Positions 19,458-29,029 of a stretch of DNA of 64,000 nt are shown here, in pieces; position 1 is the first letter of the stretch; each line of letters begins with the position of its first letter. Position numbers and translations under genes: made by a program. The DNA comes from Hyphomicrobiales bacterium (GTDB lineage Bacteria; Pseudomonadota; Alphaproteobacteria; Rhizobiales; Xanthobacteraceae): positions 1 to 64,000 of the forward strand of contig JAFKKH010000014.1 in assembly GCA_017305665.1 (NCBI GenBank), in the 5' to 3' direction. The notes beneath the pieces were generated by a model. It was given only the letters and a program-made list of their open reading frames with translations. It ran no database searches and was not told where the DNA came from.

Positions 19458-19727
19458 GTGAAGCTGTGGGCTCGCAAGGAGAACACGACGTTGCGGGAAT
19501 TGGTTCGAACCAACGATGTGGTGCTGGTGTCGGCGATCGGCGCGCTGCTGGATGGGGCCAACATCCATCATCTCGTGCTGGATCAGAACATGAGCGTGAT
19601 CGAGGGGTCGCTCGGCGTCCTGCCCCGGCGCATCCTCGTCCACGAGGACGACAACCGCGAGGCGCGGCAGCTTCTCACCGAGGCCGGACTCGGTCACGAA
19701 TTGCGGCCCGACGAAGCCGGACGATGA
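19458..19727 (+). CDS. DUF2007-family small protein
   Basis: An 89-residue protein of the DUF2007 / putative signal-transducing protein family. The core LRELVRTNDVVLVSAIGALL is followed by GANIHHLVLDQNMSVIEGSL and LPRRILVHEDD, which form the ferredoxin-like fold that resembles regulatory ACT/PII-like domains. Its role is not established. The start is GTG 19458, with AGGAG at 19443-19447; an ATG at 19450 is out of frame and stops after three codons. Its TGA overlaps the ATG of the next methyltransferase gene, so the two are translationally coupled. It is divergent from ispB. Confidence 0.8.
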   Translation: MKLWARKENTTLRELVRTNDVVLVSAIGALLDGANIHHLVLDQNMSVIEGSLGVLPRRILVHEDDNREARQLLTEAGLGHELRPDEAGR

Positions 19728-20494
19728 CCGGCGCGACGTCTGATGTCAGCGACGATGCATGTCTCGGGGGACGGTTGCGGTTGCGGCAGCCGAAGTCCGG
19801 CCATCGGGCCGGTCATGATGCGATACTGCTCGCCGCTGCGACGCCGGCCCGGCCCGGCGATCGCGTCGTCGATTTCGGCGCCGGTGTCGGGACCGCCGGG
19901 CTTGCGGTGGCAACGCGGGTTACCGGCATCGATCTCGTGATGATCGAGCGCGACGAAAATCTCGCCGGTCTTGCGCGCATCAACGCGGACTTGAACCGGA
20001 TCGCGGCACGGGTCTGCGTTCTCGACATCGCGGGCGGAGCAGGGACCTTTGCGGCGTCTGGCCTGGGTCCCGACAGCGCCGACGTGGTTCTGATGAACCC
20101 CCCGTTCAACGATTCCACGCGCCACCGCTCGTCGCCCGACGACATCAGGCGGACCGCGCACATGGCGGAGCCCGATACGCTCGAGGCATGGAGTCACGCG
20201 GCGCGGCGTGTGCTCAAGTCCGGTGGTGCGCTCACTCTGATCTGGCGGGCCGACGGGTTGGCAGAGGTCTTGAGCGCATTGGAGCGCGGGTTCGGCGGCG
20301 TCGCGGTCCGGTCCGTTCACGCGGATGCAAGCAAGCCGGCGATCCGTGTTCTGGTTCGAGCGATCAAGGGAAGCCGCGCGCCACTGCGGCTCTGTACCGG
20401 TCTGTTGCTCAATGATGAGTCGGGCGAGCCCAATCCGGAGGCACAAGCGATCCTGGTCGGCGGGCGCGGTCTTGCGTTGGCGGGAGATACCTGA
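19724..20494 (+). CDS. TrmN6-like N6-adenine methyltransferase
   Basis: A 256-residue class I AdoMet-dependent methyltransferase. The AdoMet loop VVDFGAGVGTAGLAVA (about 45-60) and the catalytic NPPF motif (MNPPFNDST, about 124-132) mark an amino-group methylase. The closest group I recognise is COG4123, tRNA1(Val) A37 N6-methylase TrmN6, which here lies next to DUF2007 as in many alphaproteobacteria. The target nucleic acid is inferred from the family. ATG 19724 overlaps the upstream TGA by ATGA. Confidence 0.82.
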   Translation: MTGATSDVSDDACLGGRLRLRQPKSGHRAGHDAILLAAATPARPGDRVVDFGAGVGTAGLAVATRVTGIDLVMIERDENLAGLARINADLNRIAARVCVLDIAGGAGTFAASGLGPDSADVVLMNPPFNDSTRHRSSPDDIRRTAHMAEPDTLEAWSHAARRVLKSGGALTLIWRADGLAEVLSALERGFGGVAVRSVHADASKPAIRVLVRAIKGSRAPLRLCTGLLLNDESGEPNPEAQAILVGGRGLALAGDT

Positions 20495-20515
20495 TGGCGG
20501 CTTCCGAACGGCGGC

Positions 20516-20611
20516 CTATTGCGGAAGCTTGTTGGGTTGCTTTGGCGCGGATGTGAAGTGAATGGCCGTCAGAAGGCTACCGATAATCATCACCAGCAGA
20601 TAGATCTTCAT
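20516..20611 (-). CDS. 31-residue single-helix membrane peptide
   Basis: A 31-codon ORF begins MKIYLLVMIIGSLLTAIHF and ends SAPKQPNKLPQ, giving one hydrophobic helix (about 3-19) and a basic, Pro-containing tail. The start ATG 20611 has GGAGAG 6 nt upstream, and the stop is TAG. It lies convergent to the methyltransferase gene (22 bp apart) and divergent from the S49 protease. I do not recognise a named family. The good ribosome site and the clean helix are the grounds for calling it; it could still be chance. Confidence 0.55.
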   Translation of the reverse strand: MKIYLLVMIIGSLLTAIHFTSAPKQPNKLPQ

Positions 20612-20768
20612 GTCACTCTCCGCTGCGTCCTCGCAGCTTTTCAGCCGCGCTATTGCGGTTGACAATACGGCCGAAAGGCAAAACGCGTTCCACACATTAA
20701 ATGACACCTGCGTGATTAACGGTCGCTGAACCCCAAGCCACCTGCGCGCAAGATGGAGACGATCCGAG

Positions 20769-21638
20769 ATGAGAGCAGCGCTGATGAAACTGGTTCCGGC
20801 GCGATGGCGTCGCACGGCGGTTGTTCCGGTGGTGCGGCTGTCCGGCGTGATCGGCGCGGTGACGCCGCTCAGATCCGGAATGACGCTCGCCGGCGTCGCC
20901 AAAACGTTGGAGCGGGCCTTTGCCGTGACAAACGCCAAGGCGGTGGCGCTGGTGATCAACTCGCCCGGCGGTTCGCCAGTCCAGTCGCGCCAGATTTATC
21001 TGCGCATCCGCCAACTCGCACAGGAGAAAAAACTTCCCGTGCTGGTGTTTGTCGAGGATGTTGCGGCCTCCGGCGGCTACATGATCGCCTGCGCGGGAGA
21101 TGAAATCTTCTGCGATCCGTCATCGATCCTGGGGTCGATCGGCGTGATCGGCGGCAGCTTCGGCTTCACCGACCTGATCAGGAAAATCGGTGTCGAGCGC
21201 AGGCTTTATACCTCCGGCGAACACAAGGCGACGCTCGACCCGTTCCTGCCTGAGAATCCCGACGACGTGGCGCGGCTGAAAGCCATTCAGCATGACATCC
21301 ACGCGACCTTCATTGCGCTGGTCAAACAGAGCAGGGGGGCGCGGCTGAAGGGCGAGGACAGCTATCTCTTTACCGGCGAATACTGGGCCGGCGAGCGGTC
21401 TGTGGCGCTCGGTCTTGCGGATGCGGTCGGCGATCTCCGTGCCACGCTCCGGGCGCGGTTTGGCGAAAAAGTCCGCACTCCCGTGATCGCGCCGTCGAGC
21501 GGTCTGCTGTCGGGGCTGCTGGGCCGCAAATCCGCTGGTGCCGGAACCCTAGCGTCGCTGGATGGTATTCGGGGGTTGCCCGACGATCTGATTTCCGCGC
21601 TGGAAGCGCGGGCGATTTGGGCCAAATTCGGGCTCTAG
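20769..21638 (+). CDS. SppA/SohB-like S49 family serine peptidase
   Basis: A 289-residue S49 protease. Catalytic Ser101 lies in VEDVAASGGYM and Lys153 in SGEHKATLDPF, giving the Ser-Lys dyad of signal-peptide peptidase A, and NSPGGSP (64-70) is the oxyanion region. It lacks a clear N-terminal anchor: the first 18 residues are basic (MKLVPARWRR) rather than hydrophobic. This is the short one-domain form, unlike the 600-residue duplicated SppA. It probably degrades signal peptides or small membrane substrates. ATG 20769 is used; ATG 20784 is possible. Confidence 0.88.
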   Translation: MRAALMKLVPARWRRTAVVPVVRLSGVIGAVTPLRSGMTLAGVAKTLERAFAVTNAKAVALVINSPGGSPVQSRQIYLRIRQLAQEKKLPVLVFVEDVAASGGYMIACAGDEIFCDPSSILGSIGVIGGSFGFTDLIRKIGVERRLYTSGEHKATLDPFLPENPDDVARLKAIQHDIHATFIALVKQSRGARLKGEDSYLFTGEYWAGERSVALGLADAVGDLRATLRARFGEKVRTPVIAPSSGLLSGLLGRKSAGAGTLASLDGIRGLPDDLISALEARAIWAKFGL

Positions 21639-21736
21639 GCGCGGCATCCGCTCGCGCTCCCGCGCCATTTGGTCTCGCCGCCACCGATTGCAGGAACGAT
21701 CCGGTTGGGCGAGAATATAACCGTGGGGGTCCGACG

Positions 21737-21949
21737 ATGAAGGACAAGGATCGACCGATGCCGCCGCTGATTGCACTTGCAGGCACCCTGGGTGGACTGG
21801 CCGCAGTCCGCTGGGTCTATCGCACCGCCAAGCGGATCAACCACGAAATCGAGGAAGCGCGGATGGCCCGGGTTGCCGAGGCGGCGCGCGCCCAGGAGAT
21901 TCCGACCCTGCGGCTCGATCCGCGGACAGGCGCCTACCGGCCGGGCTGA
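21737..21949 (+). CDS. Short membrane-anchored protein of unknown function
   Basis: A 70-residue protein with one hydrophobic segment (PPLIALAGTLGGLAAVRWVY, about 9-28). It is followed by an amphipathic, charged helix (KRINHEIEEARMARVAEAAR) and a tail ending LRLDPRTGAYRPG. The PxTGAYRP-like ending is common in small alphaproteobacterial proteins but has no known role. ATG 21737 is preferred to the upstream frame start at 21617, which overlaps the protease gene. It lies 98 bp downstream of the S49 gene and may be cotranscribed. Confidence 0.7.
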   Translation: MKDKDRPMPPLIALAGTLGGLAAVRWVYRTAKRINHEIEEARMARVAEAARAQEIPTLRLDPRTGAYRPG

Positions 21950-22253
21950 TCCCGGCTCAAAAGCACTTGCACCGGTTTTAGGGCGGAGCATCGCCCTTGA
22001 AACCGGTCGCAAGCCTGGAGATTTGCGCAAAGGCCGATCCGGCCCGGCGCGTTCCGATCGATAGCGGTTGAGTCCTAACGTCCGGCAAGCATGGCCGTGC
22101 GATCTGCCCAGGCGGTTAGCGCATCGGGGTGTCATTCGCTCAATTGCCGGCAATTCCAGTAACCGTCGTTCCCGCATTGCCTTGATTTGGGGGGGCTGCG
22201 CCGATACGGTCCCGCGCATTCTGAAACCCCCGCGAATCCCCGAAAACGACCCG
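21950..22253. other. Intergenic region upstream of glyQ with a large hairpin
   Basis: 304 bp with no convincing gene. An inverted repeat at 21966-22013 (CTTGCACCGGTTTTAGGGC against GCCCTTGAAACCGGTCGCAAG) may end the upstream transcript. The rest should hold the glyQ promoter and leader. I could not recognise a T-box or riboswitch. Confidence 0.55.
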
Positions 22254-23198
22254 ATGGACTCCTTGCCTCCGCACATGCGCCCGGAACGCTCGTTCCAGGG
22301 CCTGATCCTGACCCTGCAGCGCTATTGGGCGGATTATGGCTGCGTCATCCTGCAGCCCTACGACATGGAGGTGGGCGCCGGCACGTTTCATCCCGCGACC
22401 ACACTGCGGGCGCTTGGCCCGAAGCGCTGGAACGCCGCCTATGTGCAGCCCTCGCGCCGCCCGAAGGACGGCCGCTACGGCGAAAATCCGAACCGGCTGC
22501 AGCACTACTATCAGTTCCAGGTGATCCTCAAACCGTCGCCGCCGGACATTCAGGATCTCTATCTGAAATCGCTCGCTGCGATCGGCGTCGACAGCGCGTT
22601 GCATGACATCCGCTTCGTCGAGGACGACTGGGAAAGCCCCACGCTGGGCGCCTGGGGGCTCGGCTGGGAATGCTGGTGCGATGGCATGGAAGTCAGCCAG
22701 TTCACCTACTTCCAGCAGGTGGCGGGCGTCGAATGCGCGCCGGTCGCGGGTGAACTCACCTACGGGCTCGAGCGTCTTGCGATGTATGTGCAGGGCGTCG
22801 ATCGCGTTTACGATCTCAACTTCAACGGCCGCGAGGGCGCTGACAAGGTCACTTACGGTGATGTGTTCCTGCAGGCCGAGCAGGAATATTCGCGGCACAA
22901 TTTCGAGCATTCCGACACCGCGATGCTGTTCGAGCAGTTCAAAATGGCCGAAGGCGCCTGCAAAAAATATCTCGAAGCCGGCTGGCAGGAAAACCTGAAA
23001 GAGCCCGGCAAGAAGGAGCGTCACCTGATGGCGCTGCCGGCCTATGATCAGTGCATCAAGGCGAGTCATGTCTTCAACCTGCTCGACGCGCGCGGCGTGA
23101 TCTCGGTCACCGAGCGCCAGAGCTACATCCTGCGCGTGCGCGAGCTGGCGAAGGCCTGCGGCGAAGCGTGGGTTCACACCGAAGCGGGCGGAGCCTGA
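22254..23198 (+). CDS. glyQ: Glycyl-tRNA synthetase alpha chain
   Basis: A 314-residue class II catalytic subunit of the bacterial (alpha-beta)2 glycyl-tRNA synthetase. The strongly conserved opening [20 protein letters not shown] is followed by [19 protein letters not shown] and the aspartate-rich active-site region [19 protein letters not shown]. It activates glycine with ATP and charges tRNA-Gly. The start ATG 22254 ([14 protein letters not shown]) is used; ATG 22275 is also possible. The glyS start follows the stop by 3 nt, so the subunits are made together. The open frame upstream to 22068 is not conserved-looking. Confidence 0.97.
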   Translation: MDSLPPHMRPERSFQGLILTLQRYWADYGCVILQPYDMEVGAGTFHPATTLRALGPKRWNAAYVQPSRRPKDGRYGENPNRLQHYYQFQVILKPSPPDIQDLYLKSLAAIGVDSALHDIRFVEDDWESPTLGAWGLGWECWCDGMEVSQFTYFQQVAGVECAPVAGELTYGLERLAMYVQGVDRVYDLNFNGREGADKVTYGDVFLQAEQEYSRHNFEHSDTAMLFEQFKMAEGACKKYLEAGWQENLKEPGKKERHLMALPAYDQCIKASHVFNLLDARGVISVTERQSYILRVRELAKACGEAWVHTEAGGA

Positions 23199-23201
23199 GC
23201 G

Positions 23202-25277
23202 ATGCCCGATCTTCTGCTTGAACTGTTCTCCGAGGAAATTCCCGCGCGCATGCAGGCGAAGGCGGCGGAGGACCTGCGCAGGATGGTCACCGACAAGCTC
23301 GTCGCGGAAGGCCTCGTTTATGAGGGCGCCAAGGCGTTCGCGACGCCGCGCCGCCTCGCGCTGACGGTGCATGGAATCCCGGTCCGACAGCCGGATCTCA
23401 AGGACGAACGCAAGGGACCGAAGATCGGCGCGCCGGATGCAGCCGTGCAGGGATTTTTGAAAGCGACGGGTCTGAAGTCGCTGGACGAGGCGAAAATCCA
23501 GAAAGACCCGAAGAAGGGTGACTTCTATGTGGCGCTGATCGAGAAGCCGGGCCGTCCGGCGATCGACGTCCTGGCGGACATCCTGCCCGTCATCGTGCGG
23601 ACCTTCCCGTGGCCGAAGTCGATGCGTTGGGGCGAGCGCTCGGCGAAGCCGGGTGCGCTGCAATGGGTGCGGCCGCTGCATTCGATCATCGCGACCTTCG
23701 GGCCCGAGACGGAAGAGCCGGAGATCATAAAGTTTGATATTGCGGGTATCGAAGCCGGACAGGTGACGCGCGGTCATCGGTTCATGGCGCCGGCCGAGAT
23801 CAGCGTGCGCCGCTTCGAGGATTACGAGGCGAAATTGCAGGCGGCGAAGGTCGTGCTCGATCCCGCCCGCCGCAAGGACATCATCCTGGCCGATGCGAAA
23901 GAACTCGCCTTCGCGCAAGGGTTCGAACTGGTCGAGGATCAGGTGCTGCTCGACGAGGTTTCGGGCCTCATTGAATGGCCGGTCGTGCTGATGGGGTCGT
24001 TCGACGAATCCTTCCTGTCGATTCCCGGCGAGGTGATCCGCGCCACTATCCGCAACAACCAGAAGTGTTTTGTGGTGCGCGATGCCAAATCCGGCAAGCT
24101 CGCCAACCGCTTCATCCTCGTCGCCAACATCGAAGCGTCGGACGGCGGCAAGGCCATCGTCGCCGGCAACGAGCGCGTGATCCGCGCGCGGCTGTCGGAC
24201 GCGAAATTCTTCTACGAAACCGACCTCAAGACAAAACTGGAAGACCGGCTGCCGAAGTTCGAGCAGATCGTGTTCCACGAAAAGCTCGGCACCCAGGCCG
24301 AGCGCATCGCGCGCATCGAACGTCTCGCCGCCGAGATCGCGCCGCTGGTCGGCGCTGATGTAGCGAAGGCGAAGCGCGCCGCGAAGCTGGCGAAGGCCGA
24401 CCTGCTCACCGAAGCCGTCGGCGAATTCCCCGAGGTGCAGGGCCTGATGGGGAAATATTATGCGCAGGCCGCTGGCGAGGACGCCTCCGTCGCTGCGGCC
24501 ATCGAGGAACACTACAAGCCGCAGGGGCCGGGCGACCGCGTGCCGAGCGATCCCGTCTCGATTGCAGTTGCGCTCGCCGACAAGATCGACATTCTCACCG
24601 GCTTCTGGGCGATCGATGAAAAGCCGACGGGATCGAAGGATCCGTTCGCTTTGCGGCGTGCCGCGCTGGGTGTGATCAGGCTGGTTGCCGACAATGGCAT
24701 CCGATTGCCGCTGCTGTCGATCTTCGGAAAGGCGGCTAAATCGCACGACAAAAGCGACCTTCTTGCCTTCTTTGCCGATCGCCTGAAGGTGCAGTTGCGC
24801 GAGCAGGGCGCGCGACATGATCTCGTCGACGCCGTGTTCGCGCTTGGCGGGCAGGACGATCTCCTGATGGTGATCCGCCGCGTCGAGGCGCTCGGAAAAT
24901 TCCTCGAGAGTGACGACGGCAAGAACCTGCTGGCCGGCACCAAGCGCGCGAGCAATATTTTGGCCATCGAAGAGAAGAAGGACAAGCGCAAGTTCGATGG
25001 TGCGCCGGATGCCTCGCTCTACAAGCTTGACGAAGAGAAGGCGCTCGCCAAGGCGATCGATCAGGTGAAGGCCGACGCGGGCGCCGCTCTCGCGAAGGAA
25101 GATTTCGCGGCAGCCATGGCGGCGATGGCCAAGCTTCGTCCGGCGGTCGATGCCTTCTTCGACAAGGTGAAGGTCAACGACGACGATCCGAAGGTGCGCG
25201 AGAACAGGTTGAAGCTCCTGAACGAAATCCGCAGCGCAACCCGCGCGGTCGCGGATTTCTCCAAGATTCAGGACTGA
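23202..25277 (+). CDS. glyS: Glycyl-tRNA synthetase beta chain
   Basis: A 691-residue beta subunit, the usual length. It opens [18 protein letters not shown] and contains the long tRNA-contacting body plus an HD-like segment (near [20 protein letters not shown]) and a C-terminal anticodon-binding domain ending [15 protein letters not shown]. It recognises tRNA-Gly for the GlyQ subunit. The gene follows glyQ in a two-gene operon and ends with a strong terminator at 25359-25396. Antisense ORFs as long as 892 codons lie opposite glyQS; they are composition artefacts. Confidence 0.97.
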   Translation: MPDLLLELFSEEIPARMQAKAAEDLRRMVTDKLVAEGLVYEGAKAFATPRRLALTVHGIPVRQPDLKDERKGPKIGAPDAAVQGFLKATGLKSLDEAKIQKDPKKGDFYVALIEKPGRPAIDVLADILPVIVRTFPWPKSMRWGERSAKPGALQWVRPLHSIIATFGPETEEPEIIKFDIAGIEAGQVTRGHRFMAPAEISVRRFEDYEAKLQAAKVVLDPARRKDIILADAKELAFAQGFELVEDQVLLDEVSGLIEWPVVLMGSFDESFLSIPGEVIRATIRNNQKCFVVRDAKSGKLANRFILVANIEASDGGKAIVAGNERVIRARLSDAKFFYETDLKTKLEDRLPKFEQIVFHEKLGTQAERIARIERLAAEIAPLVGADVAKAKRAAKLAKADLLTEAVGEFPEVQGLMGKYYAQAAGEDASVAAAIEEHYKPQGPGDRVPSDPVSIAVALADKIDILTGFWAIDEKPTGSKDPFALRRAALGVIRLVADNGIRLPLLSIFGKAAKSHDKSDLLAFFADRLKVQLREQGARHDLVDAVFALGGQDDLLMVIRRVEALGKFLESDDGKNLLAGTKRASNILAIEEKKDKRKFDGAPDASLYKLDEEKALAKAIDQVKADAGAALAKEDFAAAMAAMAKLRPAVDAFFDKVKVNDDDPKVRENRLKLLNEIRSATRAVADFSKIQD

Positions 25278-25319
25278 TCGCCGCGGAGCGGCGGGCGCTT
25301 TCTGTAAAAAAGAAGACGG

Positions 25320-25342
25320 ATGCCCGGATCAAGTCCGGGCAT
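25320..25342. repeat. Short ATGCCCGG/CCGGGCAT palindrome
   Basis: ATGCCCGG and CCGGGCAT pair around a 7-nt loop and are followed by GACGGG, the same right end as the element at 5846-5932. It is probably a half-element of that family. Confidence 0.5.
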
Positions 25343-25358
25343 GACGGGCACACAACCG

Positions 25359-25396
25359 AAAGCCCCGTCCCTCTGGAGGTCGTGGGACGGGGCTTT
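25359..25396. terminator. Strong terminator between glyS and the DUF1236 relic
   Basis: AAAGCCCCGTCCC (25359-25371) and GGGACGGGGCTTT (25384-25396) form a perfect 13-bp stem with a 12-nt loop and A/T flanks on both sides. It lies between convergent genes and can serve both. Confidence 0.85.
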
Positions 25397-25484
25397 GGCC
25401 GCTCGCGCGGCGCCAAGCGAGTTGTCGTGTACCGGCGCTGTCGAGCGTGACTGGTCGGGTCAGGCGCGTGTCAGTGAACGCGCA

Positions 25485-25819
25485 CTAATCCAACACCTGC
25501 ATGATGCGGCGCGTGCGCGGTTCCACCAGCACGGTCTCGCCGTTCACCACGGTGTAGCGATACGGCGTCGCGCCGAACCGCTGCGGCACATCGTAGTAGG
25601 TGATGCCGTCGTCCGGCAGTGTCGTGCCGACCACGACGTTCTCTCGCGGAAAGCGGGGCGCTGCGCGTAGGTGATGCCGCCGTCCGCGTCGATGCCGACC
25701 GGCGCGCTGACGACGACGTCCGTTGACGGTGCAACGCCGACCGTGACGCCCTGCGCCTGCGCGGCGAACGGTGCGCCGACGACCACAAGTGTCGCGATGG
25801 CGAGAGCTTTGTTTCGCAT
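25485..25819 (-). pseudogene. DUF1236-family exported protein, frameshifted
   Basis: Starts at ATG 25819 behind AAGGAGA with a signal peptide (MRNKALAIATLVVVGAPFAA) and reads to about GGITYAQRPAFRE. The family's C-terminal block (VGTTLPDDGITYYDVPQRFG, then YRYTVVNGETVLVEPRTRR) continues in another frame to a TAG at 25485. The junction is a GAGAG tract at 25641-25646. Removing one GA restores a single reading frame of about 110 codons. DUF1236 proteins are small periplasmic proteins of unknown role in this bacterial group. This is either a true dinucleotide insertion or a sequencing error. Confidence 0.75.
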
Positions 25820-26092
25820 GGTTCGTCTCCTTCGTGATGACGGACGTGCATGCGTACACGCACGCCGTTCGATGGGGCGTCGTGCCAATTCCTAAGGCCT
25901 GTTATCGTTCCCAGCTTTGAGGCGGCATTGCCGGTGCATTTTTGCGGCAAGCTCGCGGCGATAAAATGAAACAGCAAACGGTGCGGAACCGAAGGCCTGT
26001 CATGCGCGCCTGCTATCGTGGAACCGATGTGACGGATACAGTCTGCTTTCGATTCGTCACTCGGCAGATCGCCGCAAGCGGAGGTTTACATC

Positions 26093-26248
26093 ATGGTCAT
26101 CACGGCAGCCCACATCCAACCCATCGTGGCTCTGATCGCGGGCGTTCTCATCCTGATCATGCCGCGCTTCCTGAATCTCGTGGTCGCGATCTACCTGATC
26201 TTCATCGGGCTGGCGGGTCTCGGTGTTTTGAGGATGCTCCATCTCTGA
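26093..26248 (+). CDS. DUF3096-type 51-residue membrane protein
   Basis: A 51-residue ORF begins MVITAAHIQPIVALIAGVLI and ends GLAGLGVLRMLHL. It has two hydrophobic segments (about 9-24 and 29-47) around MPRFLN. GGAGG lies 8 nt before ATG 26093. The length, the opening and the paired helices match DUF3096, an inner-membrane mini-protein family with no assigned function. It is divergent from the DUF1236 relic. Confidence 0.78.
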   Translation: MVITAAHIQPIVALIAGVLILIMPRFLNLVVAIYLIFIGLAGLGVLRMLHL

Positions 26249-26578
26249 ATGAAGCGAATACATTCGCAGTCTGCACGACTGCGGATGAGGAATCGGAGCG
26301 CGCGGCTGGTTGTCGCGCCGATCGTTTGATGCGGCCGGCGGACAGGTCGGGTTATTCCCGGCTTGTCAATGGTTTTCGCCGGTTGCAACGCCTGTCCCCG
26401 AGGGCGATAACGGTCTTGCGAGAATTTTTCGAGAACTCTCGCACCTGCTGAAATTTCCGAATTTCGTCAGATCGTCCGGTATCGCCGGCCCGCGCGTTCG
26501 CATCCGGTCCCGGCCGGTGTGTTTTTGCCAACATCCACCGCGGAGGGCGTCACCGGCAAGGGGGAGAGAACAGCCGGG
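26249..26578 (+). other. Upstream region of the trehalose synthase gene
   Basis: 330 bp with no convincing gene. It contains small inverted repeats: GCGAAT/ATTCGC soon after the DUF3096 stop, and TGCGAGA (26417-26423) with TCTCGCA (26437-26443), which could be an operator. GGGGGAGAGAA (26560-26570) is the probable ribosome site for the next gene. Confidence 0.5.
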
Positions 26579-28825
26579 ATGAAGTCCCTGCCCATGCGAA
26601 TCGCAAAATGGAGCCTGCTGGCACTGGCGGTCGTCGCCGTGCTCGGGCTTGCCATCGCGCCGTTCTCCAGATCTCTGATCGAACAATGGTCGCGCAGCGA
26701 CGTCGTGGCGCGGTCGCGTCTCGTCTACAATTCCATTCAATATCCCGTGGTGCGCGCGATCGCGGACGGTCAACTGAATCGGCTGGACTCGATCTTCGAG
26801 GGCGTCGCGCTCGACGAGCGCATTCTCGCGGTCGGCCTCTGCAACGATGCCGGCGAGTTGGTGAAACCCACCCGGCTGATGCCAAAGACGTTTTCCTGCG
26901 AGAAGGTCGCGCGCTCCGAGTCGGAGAGCTTTTCAAGCATTATCAACGACGGGCGCCGGATTCTGGTCGGCGCCTTCCCCATCGTCGAGCGCAATCACCG
27001 GGACTATCTGATCGTCCTGCATGATCTCAGCTTCATCGATGCACGTTCGGGAGAGGTGCAGGCCTTCGTGGTGGCGGCGCTGGTCGCGATCACCGTCGTG
27101 ATTGCCGGAATTGCCGCGATTTTCGTCGTGCTGATGCTGCGCGGCTGGATGCGGTCGCTGCGGTTTGCGGTGGAGGAGGCGAGGTCGGGCGGGCAAACCT
27201 CCGCAGCGCCGCGTGCGAAGACGCTGGTCGATAACCAGATCCAGAAGCTGCTGCACGACATCGAGATCGACCGCATGCCGATCAGCACCGGTCAGGTGGA
27301 CTGGTCGCCGAAGGCGTTGCAGGAGCTGCTGCACAACCTGCTGCCGGGTGCGGAGGTCCTGATCCTTTCCAATCGCGAGCCGTACATCCACAATCGCGAA
27401 AGTACCGGAATCGCGGTGCAGACGCCGGCCAGCGGTCTGGTCTCGGCGCTCGAGCCGGTGATCCGCGCCTGCGGCGGCACCTGGATCGCCCATGGCAGCG
27501 GTAACGCGGACCGCGAGACCGTGGACGCCGACGACCGGATCGCGGTGCCGCCGGACGAGCCGGCCTACACGCTGCGCCGGGTCTGGATCACCGACGAGGA
27601 ACAGGACGGCTACTACTACGGTCTCGCCAATGAGGGACTATGGCCGCTGTGTCACATCGCATTCGTGCGGCCGCAATTCCGCGAGGCCGACTGGCAGGCC
27701 TATGAGGCGATCAACGAACGCTTCGCCGAGGCTGTCGCGCAGGAGGCCCGCACCGAGGATCCGATCGTGCTGGTGCAGGATTATCATTTCGCGCTGGCGC
27801 CGCGGCTGATCCGGCAGCGCCTGCCCAAGGCGACCATCATCACCTTCTGGCACATCCCGTGGCCGAATGCGGAAACGTTCGGGATCTGCCCGTGGAAGGA
27901 GAAGATCATCGACGGTCTGCTCGGCAGCACCATTCTCGGATTTCACACCCAGTTTCACTGCAACAACTTTTTCGAGACCGTGGACCGGTTCGTGGAAAGT
28001 CGCATCGACCGCGAGCATGCGACCGTGACCGTTGGCGGTCACGAAACCATGGTCCGCCCCTATCCGATCTCGATCGAATGGCCGCCGAAGGCGCTCGCCG
28101 GCCAGCCATCGGTCGAGGCCTGTCACGTCGAGGTCCGGCGGTCGCTCGGCTTGCCGGCGGACGTCAAACTGGCGGTGGGGATCGAACGCTTCGATTACAC
28201 CAAGGGTGTGCTCGACCGGATGCGGGCCGTCGATACCCTTCTCACGCGCGAGCCGCAGTGGAAGGAAAAGTTCGTCTTCCTGCAGGTCGCGGCGCCGACG
28301 CGCAGCAAGCTCGCGACCTATCAGTCGCTGCAAAGCGAGGCGGTGGCGCTCGCCGACGAGATCAATGCGCGGCATGGCAGCGCGACCTGGCGGCCGGTCG
28401 AACTCATCATCCGCCATCACGAGTCGGCGGAGGTGTTCAAGCTGTTCCGTGCCGCCGACATCTGCATCGTCAGTAGCCTGCACGACGGCATGAATCTGGT
28501 CGCCAAGGAATTCGTCTCATCGCGCGACGACGAGGCTGGCGTGCTGGTGCTGTCGAGTTTCACCGGCGCGTCGCGCGAATTGTCCGAGGCGCTGATCGTC
28601 AATCCCTATGACGCCGAGGACATGGCCTCCGCGGTCGGCATCGCGTTGCGAATGCCCGATCAGGAGCAGCGCGAGCGGATGCGGCTGATGCGCCAGCAGG
28701 TTCGCGAGAGCAACGTCTATCGCTGGGCCGGGCGCATGCTGATCGACGCGGCGCGCAGCCGCCAGCGTCGTCACATCCTCGATATCGCCGAACAGAATCA
28801 GCGGCAGGATTTTGAAGGCGCGTAA
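26579..28825 (+). CDS. otsA: Membrane-anchored trehalose-6-phosphate synthase
   Basis: A 748-residue protein. Residues 9-28 and 162-187 are membrane helices flanking a predicted periplasmic segment (about 31-160), followed by a linker and a GT20 trehalose-6-phosphate synthase domain (about 259-735). GT20 hallmarks present are [26 protein letters not shown] and [14 protein letters not shown]. The enzyme joins UDP-glucose and glucose-6-phosphate for osmotic and desiccation protection. Ordinary OtsA is about 460-480 residues and soluble, so the two-helix head is extra and sensor-like. No otsB phosphatase gene is adjacent. ATG 26579 is used; ATG 26594 is possible. Confidence 0.88.
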   Translation: MKSLPMRIAKWSLLALAVVAVLGLAIAPFSRSLIEQWSRSDVVARSRLVYNSIQYPVVRAIADGQLNRLDSIFEGVALDERILAVGLCNDAGELVKPTRLMPKTFSCEKVARSESESFSSIINDGRRILVGAFPIVERNHRDYLIVLHDLSFIDARSGEVQAFVVAALVAITVVIAGIAAIFVVLMLRGWMRSLRFAVEEARSGGQTSAAPRAKTLVDNQIQKLLHDIEIDRMPISTGQVDWSPKALQELLHNLLPGAEVLILSNREPYIHNRESTGIAVQTPASGLVSALEPVIRACGGTWIAHGSGNADRETVDADDRIAVPPDEPAYTLRRVWITDEEQDGYYYGLANEGLWPLCHIAFVRPQFREADWQAYEAINERFAEAVAQEARTEDPIVLVQDYHFALAPRLIRQRLPKATIITFWHIPWPNAETFGICPWKEKIIDGLLGSTILGFHTQFHCNNFFETVDRFVESRIDREHATVTVGGHETMVRPYPISIEWPPKALAGQPSVEACHVEVRRSLGLPADVKLAVGIERFDYTKGVLDRMRAVDTLLTREPQWKEKFVFLQVAAPTRSKLATYQSLQSEAVALADEINARHGSATWRPVELIIRHHESAEVFKLFRAADICIVSSLHDGMNLVAKEFVSSRDDEAGVLVLSSFTGASRELSEALIVNPYDAEDMASAVGIALRMPDQEQRERMRLMRQQVRESNVYRWAGRMLIDAARSRQRRHILDIAEQNQRQDFEGA

Positions 28826-28923
28826 ATATCGCTTTTGAAGTCGCGACGGTGGCTTGCGAGCCACTGGTGATGTTTTCGTCGTTCCGGTGTCGCAAAGCGG
28901 CTTGCCTTCTTCTCTGAATAGGT

Positions 28924-28980
28924 GTTCAGTTCTTCAGGGTGATTTGCGCGAGTGTCGCGTAGGGCACTGAAGAAGTGAAC
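28924..28980. promoter_or_regulatory. Inverted repeat upstream of the TetR gene
   Basis: GTTCAGTTCTTCAG (28924-28937) and CTGAAGAAGTGAAC (28967-28980) are 13/14 complementary, separated by 29 nt. They lie 50 bp upstream of the TetR start, so they may be its operator half-sites or a hairpin ending the otsA transcript. Confidence 0.4.
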
Positions 28981-29029
28981 GTCCCGGCCAATGGCATTGC
29001 CTGCCGGAGCGGCAAGGGGACGAGCGTCC

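Noticed and set aside
19350-19697. N-terminal extension of the polyprenyl synthase
   Set aside because: It would be antisense to the DUF2007 gene, and the TTG with GGAGA at 19349 begins at the family's normal N-terminus.
22140-24818. 892-codon minus-strand open frame opposite glyQ-glyS
   Set aside because: High-GC antisense shadow: it mirrors two well-known genes, has Arg/His/Gly-rich composition with no family motif, and no start signals.
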